From: Candidatus Aenigmatarchaeota archaeon
GTDB taxonomy: Archaea; Aenigmatarchaeota; Aenigmatarchaeia; QMZP01; QMZT01
Assembly (NCBI GenBank): GCA_023128965.1
Contig: JAGMCY010000070.1
Coordinates: 1-6,172, forward strand
Length of the DNA stretch: 6,172 nucleotides
Direction: 5' to 3'
Part shown: in pieces, positions 1-4,278 of the stretch
How positions within the stretch are numbered: the first letter of the stretch is position 1
Layout of the letters: the number at the start of each line of letters is the position of its first letter
Notes under the pieces: generated by a model
The model's database searches: none
What the model saw: the letters and a program-made list of their open reading frames with translations, nothing else
What the model was told of the DNA's origin: nothing
Position numbers and translations under genes: made by a program

Positions 1-121
1 TCTTTGCTTCCTCAATTGCCTGCTCCTTTGTATAGCCCAATGGAACTTCATTGAAGTCCTTAACCCTCTTTTCAGCGGGTTGCTCAGGCATAGGGACTCG
101 GGTTTTGATTATCTTTGCCAT
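1..121 (-). CDS. sudA: SudA/GltA/NfnB-type large flavoprotein subunit, N-terminal fragment (partial)
   Basis: Only the first 40 codons are present; the gene runs off the left edge. The start ATG (121-119) overlaps the sudB stop as TAATG and is preceded by a strong ribosome site. The visible peptide begins MAKIIKTRVPMPEQPAEKR and continues with FNEVPLGYTKEQAIEEAK. That second stretch is the conserved N-terminal signature of the GltA-like flavoprotein family, which includes the glutamate synthase small subunit, sulfide dehydrogenase alpha and the NfnB NADPH-dependent ferredoxin oxidoreductase; in family members it leads into the first iron-sulfur cysteines, which lie beyond the edge. The family subunit binds FAD, NADP(H) and two [4Fe-4S] clusters and pairs with SudB/NfnA, encoded directly upstream here. 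The family call is secure; whether the enzyme acts as sulfide dehydrogenase, ferredoxin:NADP reductase or Nfn-type bifurcase cannot be decided from the fragment. Confidence 0.88.
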   Translation of the reverse strand, partial: MAKIIKTRVPMPEQPAEKRVKDFNEVPLGYTKEQAIEEAK

Positions 122-993
122 TATTTTGTCACCTCTTTTCTATTGTAATTCTCCATAGCCTCTTCTTCTTTTTTTTTAAATCTGTTCATCGCACTTATTA
201 CTCCATCGAAATCTACCTTGTGGGCATCAAACATCGGCCCGTCAATACACGCCAATTTCATTTCGCCGTCTATAAATACACGGCATGACCCGCACATTCC
301 AGTGGCATCAACCATAATCGGACGCAACGTGACCATTGCCGGCACATTATATGACTCAGTGAGCTCTGCTAACCTTTTTAAGTTCTGCACATCTCCCCCG
401 GCAAAGACCATATCAACCCTGCCTTCCTTCAGTAGTCGTTCTAACACATCCAGATAATGACCCTTTATCCCGTAGGAGCCGTCCATGGTTGTTATGTAAT
501 ATTCATCGCTTACGCCCCTCAATTCTTTTTCAAGGTATATCAAATCTTTAGTGGGAAAGGTCTGCATTGAAATTACATGATTCCCGTCTGCTTCCCCCAA
601 AGCCTTTGAGACTGCGTAATTTTCTGCATGCCCGCATACCAAGTCCGATGCGAAAACCACATTTCCATATTCCTTAAGGCTGATCGGATTTCCCATCGGG
701 CCAATTACAGCTTCGAGCATATCACCTACTTTATAAGTGTCGAGTTCACGGGAGGTCTTTCCCAACTTCTCTATCAAAATAGAGATCTTGCCATCTTCCG
801 CTTTTAGTACAGACATTGGAATTCTTTCTCCTTTTGGATGAGTAAGAAGAACCACAAAATGTCCGGCCCGAAACCTCTCAGCCACCAAAGGAGCTTTCAC
901 TTCAATCAAATAATCTTCTGAGTTGATATCTTCCTTACGGCTAATCTCATGTTTCATATCCTTTTGCCTGACCTTAAAATCAATTACCACCAT
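121..993 (-). CDS. sudB: SudB/NfnA-type FAD and [2Fe-2S] subunit with degenerate nucleotide-binding motifs
   Basis: 290 residues, the usual size for the small subunit of sulfide dehydrogenase/NfnA (ferredoxin-NADP reductase fold, related to PyrK). Domains in order: a flavin-binding barrel to about residue 105 with RIPMS (57-61) as the FAD motif; a Rossmann-like domain at about 110-220; and a C-terminal [2Fe-2S] segment with C234, C237 and C249 plus D229. D229 corresponds to the aspartate ligand reported for the Asp(Cys)3 cluster of Pyrococcus sulfide dehydrogenase. DGSYGIKG (171-178) and the RPIMVD..GMCGSCR block are family hallmarks. Oddly, the usual glycine-rich GGGxGxAP loop is replaced by FASDLVCGHAEN (114-125), and the usual IGPVPMMK by AGGDVQNLK (198-206), so pyridine-nucleotide binding is doubtful. 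The start is uncertain: the first ATG (993) has no clear ribosome site, and Met13 (957) matches the usual family N-terminus better. The gene overlaps sudA and would form its heterodimer partner. Confidence 0.88.
   Translation of the reverse strand: MVVIDFKVRQKDMKHEISRKEDINSEDYLIEVKAPLVAERFRAGHFVVLLTHPKGERIPMSVLKAEDGKISILIEKLGKTSRELDTYKVGDMLEAVIGPMGNPISLKEYGNVVFASDLVCGHAENYAVSKALGEADGNHVISMQTFPTKDLIYLEKELRGVSDEYYITTMDGSYGIKGHYLDVLERLLKEGRVDMVFAGGDVQNLKRLAELTESYNVPAMVTLRPIMVDATGMCGSCRVFIDGEMKLACIDGPMFDAHKVDFDGVISAMNRFKKKEEEAMENYNRKEVTK
129..135 (-). promoter_or_regulatory. Ribosome binding site of sudA
   Basis: The minus strand reads GAGGTGA, then 7 bases, then ATG. This is a 7-base match to the archaeal Shine-Dalgarno consensus (GGAGGTGATCC). 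It lies within the last codons of sudB, so sudA is probably translated by coupling from the shared message. It fixes the sudA start at 121. Confidence 0.8.
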
Positions 994-995
994 AT

Positions 996-1039
996 TTATG
1001 AATTCTTAATATTCGACATGGGTGGACGCTGATCACCCC
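996..1039 (-). promoter_or_regulatory. Leader region of sudB: SD-like site, 7-codon ORF and short hairpin
   Basis: The 77 bases between thioredoxin and sudB hold no gene but some structure. The minus strand has GGGGTGATC (1039-1031), complementary to the 16S tail. Eleven bases later an ATG (1019) opens a 7-codon frame (MSNIKNS) that stops with TAA at 998-996, two bases before the sudB ATG. GGGTG and CACCC (1020-1024 and 1034-1038) can form a small 5-bp stem. The spacing from the SD to the mini-ORF is longer than usual, so a leader peptide or translational coupling is only a possibility. Confidence 0.25.
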
Positions 1040-1070
1040 ATCGATGCCTCAGATTTTTTTGATTTTCATT

Positions 1071-1475
1071 TCAAGCGCTTAGATTTTTAGCGATCCATTC
1101 TTTCACTTGGGATTCTGGCAAAGCCCCAACAAATTCATCGGCAACCTTCCCATTCTTGAACATTTTAACAGCAGGTATGCTCATTATTCCATACTTTTGG
1201 GATATTCTTGGATTTTCATTCACGTCTAATTTTGCTAAAATGAATTTCCCTCCATATTCTTCTGCAATCTTTTCTAAGGCGGGTCCCAGCATTAAACAGG
1301 GCATGCACCATTCAGCCCAAAAATCAACAACAACAGGAACTTCTTCACTTTGTTTTAAGACTTTCTCTTCAAAGTCGTTTTCATTCACTTCGATTTTTAC
1401 TTTAATGTTATGGTTTTCTGGGTTCTTCTTTAGTTTTTCCGTTTCACTTTTCTTGATTTCTTCCGACTCGTTCAT
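1071..1475 (-). CDS. trxA: Thioredoxin with WCMPC active site and charged N-terminal extension
   Basis: 134 residues forming a single thioredoxin domain from about residue 27 to the end. The redox motif is WCMPC (C57, C60) after VVVDFWAE, and the cis-proline is P101 in MSIPAVKMF; the FKNG turn and the C-terminal helix are also present. The dithiol would reduce protein disulfides or relay electrons to reductases in the cytoplasm; no signal peptide is seen. Two points differ from textbook thioredoxin: the CGPC glycine is methionine, and about 25 lysine/glutamate-rich residues precede the fold, making it longer than the usual 105-110. There is no other methionine before the active site, so the ATG at 1475 is the only ATG start for a complete domain. 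No ribosome site is evident; a box A and a palindrome lie upstream, so it probably has its own regulated promoter. The next gene downstream is sudB, 77 bases away. Confidence 0.95.
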   Translation of the reverse strand: MNESEEIKKSETEKLKKNPENHNIKVKIEVNENDFEEKVLKQSEEVPVVVDFWAEWCMPCLMLGPALEKIAEEYGGKFILAKLDVNENPRISQKYGIMSIPAVKMFKNGKVADEFVGALPESQVKEWIAKNLSA

Positions 1476-1502
1476 ATTTATCGCTTGTGACTAAATCAAT
1501 CA

Positions 1503-1525
1503 ATAGTGAATAACTTAATCACTAT
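1503..1525. promoter_or_regulatory. 23-bp near-perfect palindrome, candidate operator of the thioredoxin promoter
   Basis: The plus strand reads ATAGTGAATAA, then C (1514), then TTAATCACTAT. The 11-base arms are complementary at 10 of 11 positions. On the minus strand it starts one base after the box A-like ATTTAAAT and ends about where transcription would begin, so a bound dimer would block polymerase. This is the usual position of archaeal repressor operators. The winged-helix protein encoded at 2025-1681 is an obvious but unproven candidate to bind it. Confidence 0.6.
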
Positions 1526-1656
1526 CATTTAAATGCCTTACGGAGTTGTGGAGTTGAGATACCCCAGAATTCACTATCATATCCAAAACAAATTGTTATA
1601 GAACCTACGACGGCAAAAAATTTTCTCTTGTCACTTTCATCGAAGCCACTGAACAT
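1525..1656 (-). CDS. Doubtful 43-residue small ORF
   Basis: An ATG at 1656 opens a frame of 43 residues (MFSGFDESDKRKFFAVVGS, ending PQLRKAFK) closed by TGA at 1527-1525. It fills most of the gap between the regulator and thioredoxin and begins 24 bases after the regulator stop. I recognise no family. Against it: no ribosome site precedes the ATG, a T-rich stretch lies just upstream, and its end runs into the box A of thioredoxin. It may be a small protein, a gene remnant or chance. Confidence 0.15.
   Translation of the reverse strand: MFSGFDESDKRKFFAVVGSITICFGYDSEFWGISTPQLRKAFK
1527..1534 (-). promoter_or_regulatory. Box A (TATA) of the thioredoxin promoter
   Basis: ATTTAAAT lies about 55 bases upstream of the thioredoxin ATG. 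With the usual box A to start-site distance of roughly 25 bases, transcription would begin near 1503-1506, giving a leader of about 28 bases. The sequence is itself symmetric; the minus orientation is chosen because the downstream gene lies that way. Confidence 0.45.
1571..1580. repeat. Second copy of the operator half-site
   Basis: TCACTATCAT occurs exactly at 1519-1528 (right arm of the palindrome plus three bases) and again at 1571-1580, 52 bases away. With its left flank, ATTCACTAT (1569-1577) matches nine bases of the other half-site. A weaker copy, TCACTTTCAT, is at 1631-1640. These copies have no inverted partner, so they would be single half-sites at best. Confidence 0.3.
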
Positions 1657-1680
1657 GAAGAGAAATTAAGGAAAAATTAT
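1657..1680 (-). terminator. T-rich stretch after the regulator gene, possible archaeal terminator
   Basis: Directly after the regulator stop the minus strand is pyrimidine-rich (TTTTTCC, TTTCTCTTC), and a TTTTTT run follows at 1620-1615. Archaeal transcription commonly ends on such T-runs without a hairpin. It lies at the end of the MBL-to-regulator cluster and before the separate thioredoxin promoter. Confidence 0.35.
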
Positions 1681-2025
1681 TTATAATCTGTTAATAGCTT
1701 CTTCAACACCTTTATACCATTTGTAGGTTATTTCTTTCATCTTATATTTAATTTCGTTTTTGTTGTTTATCTCATAAAAAAAGGTATATCCCCCCTTAGG
1801 CAAATTCTTCTGTTTTCTTTTCGACAGTTTTTTATCAACAAGACCTCTTATTGCTTTCTGGATCGTTGTTCTGTCCAGTTTCATGGCCTTGGAAATTTGG
1901 GACGCCGTAAATATCTCACCCCTTTTCAACATGAACATTAATAAATTGTATTCGGTTTTGCTCAAATTGAATGAACACTTGATCAATTCTTCTTGGCTTA
2001 TTTTTTTGCATGAAAATGTTACCAT
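1681..2025 (-). CDS. Small winged-helix transcriptional regulator, COG3355/TrmB-like
   Basis: 114 residues. The layout matches small archaeal COG3355-type DNA-binding proteins: an N-terminal helix containing LSKTEYNLLMFMLKRG (21-36), then the helix-turn-helix FTASQISKAMKL (39-50) and recognition helix DRTTIQKAIRGLVDKKL (51-67). A basic strand with a glycine-containing wing follows (SKRKQKNLPKGGYTFFYEI, 68-86), and a C-terminal amphipathic helix (about 94-113) is likely to serve dimerisation. No ligand-binding domain is present. Two cysteines, C6 and C17, lie before the DNA-binding part; a redox-sensing role would suit the neighbours but is only a guess. The ATG at 2025 follows AGGAGATGAG at sensible distance, and this site lies in the tail of the DUF4346 gene, which ends 6 bases earlier, so the two are co-transcribed. 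The palindrome before thioredoxin is a plausible target. Confidence 0.8.
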   Translation of the reverse strand: MVTFSCKKISQEELIKCSFNLSKTEYNLLMFMLKRGEIFTASQISKAMKLDRTTIQKAIRGLVDKKLSKRKQKNLPKGGYTFFYEINNKNEIKYKMKEITYKWYKGVEEAINRL

Positions 2026-2031
2026 TTTAAC

Positions 2032-2405
2032 TCATCTCCTCTCTTTCGTATCTTTTAATTGTAGCTCTCTACCCTGAACATAATTAAGGTTGTTCTTTAA
2101 TGCAATTATCGCCTTTTCCATTTCTTTTCCAAGATAGGCAGCATGATCCAGCCTTGAGATTAATTTCCTTTCAAGGATAGATTGTATTATCTGCGATGCA
2201 TTCGTGCCGGCAAAGGTATACTTTAAGCTATTTTTGAATCATAATACCTCACGAAAACCTTTTTTCGAGAGTGAAAGGACTTAATCGTGAAGTACCCTTT
2301 CGGGTCAGGGTTCCATTTTAACACGATATCAGACGTATCTATTGCCTCATCGAGTTCTTTTCTTAGTTTTTTTTCTTCATCGCGGGATTTTCCACCGGAC
2401 CTCAT
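2032..2405 (-). pseudogene. DUF4346-like protein, interrupted by a single -1 frameshift at an A5 run
   Basis: Frame one starts at the ATG at 2405 (ribosome site GAGGCGG just upstream) and ends after 60 residues at TAA 2225-2223. It carries a charged N-terminus followed by WNPDPKGYFTIK (31-42) and VFVRYYDSK (50-58). The rest of the family pattern continues in the -1 frame: LKYTFAGTNASQIIQS, then ISRLDHAAYLGKEMEKA, then YVQGREL, to TGA 2034-2032. The two frames overlap for only about 13 bases, around AAAAA (plus-strand TTTTT at 2231-2235). One extra A there would give YYDSKNSLKYTF and a 124-residue intact protein. From memory this resembles DUF4346 (PF14251), of unknown function and sometimes attached to dihydropteroate-synthase-like proteins. 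The downstream frame is not decayed, so this is a recent mutation, an assembly or homopolymer error, or functional slippage. It lies 32 bases after the CoA-binding gene and 6 before the regulator. Confidence 0.75.
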
Positions 2406-2437
2406 GTTCCGCCTCTTTAATCAATTATAAAATCTCC

Positions 2438-2830
2438 TCATAAATCTGTTTTCAACCCGTCCATAACAAAGCATGCGTTATGCATGCAGATGATTCCGTT
2501 GTTTTCACAGAAGTTTATCGCTTCCCCCGATTCCGAACCCGGCTGCATCCAGACCTTCCGGATTCCGAGCTCTTTCGCTGTTTTGACAACTTTCTCTACG
2601 ATTTTAGGAGGAACCACCGTGATCACGACATCCGGTTTTTGGGGGAGTGACTTCAAATCCGGGTAGCATTCGTCCCCCTCTATTTCCCTGTATTTCGGAT
2701 TAACTGGATAAACCTCTCTAAATCTCTGTTTCAGCGTTTTGTAAATCCTGTAACCCCACTTCTCTGGATTGGCAGACACGCCTACAACAGCAATTGTGTT
2801 CCCCCTTCGCAAAAAATTATTGGTTCTCAT
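2438..2830 (-). CDS. CoA-binding Rossmann-fold protein (COG1832/YccU type)
   Basis: 130 residues covering a complete single CoA-binding domain of the kind also found at the N-terminus of succinyl-CoA and ADP-forming acyl-CoA synthetases. Visible hallmarks are IAVVGVSANPEKWGYRI (13-29, nucleotide-binding loop), VYPVNPKY (40-47), CYPDLKSLPQKPDVVITVVPP (55-75) and VWMQPGSESGEAI (93-105), with a C-terminal C.HNACF segment. Stand-alone members are thought to bind CoA or acyl-CoA as a switch or scavenger; no reaction is established. The ATG at 2830 overlaps the stop of the MBL gene as ATGA, with AAGGT a little upstream, so translation is coupled. The family call is firm but the physiological role is unknown. 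A link with CoA-consuming IorAB nearby is conceivable but not shown. Confidence 0.9.
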   Translation of the reverse strand: MRTNNFLRRGNTIAVVGVSANPEKWGYRIYKTLKQRFREVYPVNPKYREIEGDECYPDLKSLPQKPDVVITVVPPKIVEKVVKTAKELGIRKVWMQPGSESGEAINFCENNGIICMHNACFVMDGLKTDL

Positions 2831-3651
2831 ATCTCTATTACCTTCCCAACCCCGTTATCTATGAAATCTTCCCCATATTCTTCCCTGAACAGTTCTTTCG
2901 CCCGATCCCCTGAGCAGTGAGATGGGGAAACCCTTTGAACGCCAAGTTCCCTAAAGGCTCCGATTATTTTTTTGAGCTCCAGATCGCTTGCCCCTCCTAG
3001 GTGAAATCCGCCAACAACAAGGTAAATCTCCCCGCTTGCGAGTTTTTTGACTTCTTTCACTATATCGACGATCCCCGGGTGCGCACACCCCGTTATCACA
3101 ACCAGGCCCTTTTCCGTGTTGATTACCAAGGACTGTTCCTTTATCCATGTCCCGAGCTCCCCGGTTGTCATCACACTTTCCGATATCTTAAAAGGACTGC
3201 CAACTTCGACCTTCGAAGATATGTCATTCTTAAAATCTCCCGGGAATGATTTTGGTAAATAAACCGTCACATTCGGATTTTTTTCCAATATGCCCGCCAG
3301 ACCCCCTGTGTGGTCTCCGTGTATGTGGGAGAGAACAATTTTATCAATCGCTTTCGGGTCTTTCCCAAGCCTTTCCATGTTGGAGAGAAGGGTTTCCGAA
3401 TCCCCTCCAGTATCGAACAATATTGTCTCGTTCTCGAACTCGACCAGGCAGGAAAAACCCCACCCTGTTTTCAGTTCCGGGTCATGCATGTAATTATCAT
3501 AAACCGTTATGAGCGTCACTCCGCTCGCTTTCGCCATTTCCATTTCGATCCCCCCTTCGAATTTATTTACCTCTTTCGGAATAAAAAATAAAATCACCAA
3601 AAACGCTGTCAAAACCACCAACAATTTAATGAAATTTCTGCCCACTGACAA
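2827..3651 (-). CDS. Metallo-beta-lactamase-fold hydrolase, COG1237 type, with N-terminal hydrophobic anchor
   Basis: 274 residues from a TTG start. The MBL metal site is complete: D80 in LFDTGGD, H109-x-H111-x-D113-H114 in SHIHGDHTGG, H191 in TGCAHPG, H217 in GGFHLGG and H245 in SPSHCSGDRA, ending in GVGKVIEI. The TGCAHPG and SHCSGD blocks are typical of COG1237, which includes the archaeal dihydropterin-ribofuranosylaminobenzene phosphate synthase of methanopterin synthesis, as well as many uncharacterised hydrolases. Residues 6-24 (FIKLLVVLTAFLVILFFIP, 19 residues) form one hydrophobic helix after R5, read as a signal peptide or membrane anchor, which is unusual for a cytoplasmic pterin enzyme. 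Start choice matters: TTG 3651 has GGGTG 5 bases upstream, but ATG 3543 (Met37) follows a stronger G-rich site and matches the usual family N-terminus. It overlaps the CoA-binding gene by ATGA. Confidence 0.85.
   Translation of the reverse strand: MSVGRNFIKLLVVLTAFLVILFFIPKEVNKFEGGIEMEMAKASGVTLITVYDNYMHDPELKTGWGFSCLVEFENETILFDTGGDSETLLSNMERLGKDPKAIDKIVLSHIHGDHTGGLAGILEKNPNVTVYLPKSFPGDFKNDISSKVEVGSPFKISESVMTTGELGTWIKEQSLVINTEKGLVVITGCAHPGIVDIVKEVKKLASGEIYLVVGGFHLGGASDLELKKIIGAFRELGVQRVSPSHCSGDRAKELFREEYGEDFIDNGVGKVIEI
3550..3555 (-). promoter_or_regulatory. Internal ribosome-site-like G run before Met37 of the MBL gene
   Basis: The minus strand reads AAGGGGGGATCGAA then ATG (3543). The G run is 6 bases from the ATG and resembles GGAGGTGATC. 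Initiation here would give a 238-residue protein without the hydrophobic segment, beginning MEMAKASGVTLITVYDN as cytoplasmic COG1237 proteins usually do. It is either the true start or a second start; the Gs also encode Gly-Gly, so chance is possible. Confidence 0.4.
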
Positions 3652-3670
3652 ACTAACACCCGTTAAAGAA

Positions 3671-3685
3671 TAGGAATATTTTATT
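3671..3685 (-). promoter_or_regulatory. TATA-like promoter element for the MBL cluster
   Basis: The 36-base gap between iorB and the MBL gene contains AATAAATAAAATATT on the minus strand, an uninterrupted A/T stretch about 20-35 bases upstream of the TTG start. This spacing would give a nearly leaderless message from 3651, or a roughly 110-base leader from 3543. It suggests the second cluster can be transcribed apart from iorAB; read-through is equally possible because no terminator is evident. Confidence 0.35.
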
Positions 3686-3687
3686 TA

Positions 3688-4278
3688 TTAACCCTTAAAA
3701 TCCAGCCCCATCCTGAGCGCTTCCATGTTTTTGTCAAAGCCCCTTCTCACGGTTCTCTTTATCGCCTCAATGATGGACTTTTCGCTCAAGGGGAGCATCC
3801 CGGAAGAAATAGCAACCCCTATCGCCATTACATTCCCGAAGATCGGGTCACCGAACTTCTTCTCGCAGATGTTGGAGGCATCCACAAAAACAGATTTCTT
3901 GGCGAATGGCTCAATCATCTTCTTTATTTTCTCATTTGAAGGGTAGAGGTGGCCATGGATGTTCCAGTACACGGGCTTAACCGGATATGTATCCACAACG
4001 AAATTCGTTCTCTCCTTGCTCGCGTAGTAGCAGACCCTGGCGGCTTCAAGGGGTTCAAGACCGAGTATGAGATCCGCCTGGCCCCTCGGGATTAACGGGG
4101 AATAAACCCCCTTTCCGAACCTCACGTGCGTTGGTATCGATCCTCCCCTCTGCGCCAAACCATGGAATTGGGTTCCCCTGACTCTGTAACCTTCATGCAC
4201 AGCTGCCCTCGTTATTATCACTGATGTGACAAGAACCCCTTCTCCTCCCACACCCGTTAGCAAAACGTTGCACGTCAT
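3688..4278 (-). CDS. iorB: Indolepyruvate:ferredoxin oxidoreductase beta subunit
   Basis: 196 residues, the family's usual length. It is the gamma-type domain of 2-oxoacid:ferredoxin oxidoreductases and binds no thiamine itself. Hallmarks are LLTGVGGEGVL (6-16), GTQFHGLAQRGGSIPTHVRFG (36-55, the conserved hGxaqRGG loop) and a GLEPLEAAR stretch. With IorA it forms the cytoplasmic complex that oxidatively decarboxylates indolepyruvate, phenylpyruvate and related aryl pyruvates to aryl-CoA, reducing ferredoxin, a step of aromatic amino acid fermentation. The start is the ATG at 4278: it overlaps the iorA stop as ATGA, has GGAGG 8 bases upstream, and begins MTCNVLLTG as family members do. A longer frame back to 4398 only re-reads the iorA tail. 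The last residues are GLDFKG, and a 36-base gap follows. Confidence 0.96.
   Translation of the reverse strand: MTCNVLLTGVGGEGVLVTSVIITRAAVHEGYRVRGTQFHGLAQRGGSIPTHVRFGKGVYSPLIPRGQADLILGLEPLEAARVCYYASKERTNFVVDTYPVKPVYWNIHGHLYPSNEKIKKMIEPFAKKSVFVDASNICEKKFGDPIFGNVMAIGVAISSGMLPLSEKSIIEAIKRTVRRGFDKNMEALRMGLDFKG

Noticed and set aside
121..993. Assignment of this gene as PyrK (dihydroorotate dehydrogenase electron-transfer subunit)
   Set aside because: The same fold and iron-sulfur type, but it overlaps a SudA/GltA-type gene rather than pyrD and shows the SudB-type RPIMVD and CGSC block.
1020..1038. GGGTG/CACCC stem between thioredoxin and sudB as an intrinsic terminator
   Set aside because: Only 5 bp with no T-run after it on the minus strand; kept only as possible leader structure.
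2223..2405. A stand-alone 60-residue protein ending at 2223
   Set aside because: The family pattern continues without a break in the -1 frame to 2032, so the short frame is half of a longer gene.
2951..3148. 65-residue minus-strand frame inside the MBL gene
   Set aside because: Overlaps the conserved TGCAHPG and GGFHL region in a different frame; low-complexity shadow translation.
3001..3591. Several plus-strand open frames opposite the MBL gene
   Set aside because: They are antisense shadows of a gene with an intact metal site; their translations show no recognisable domain.
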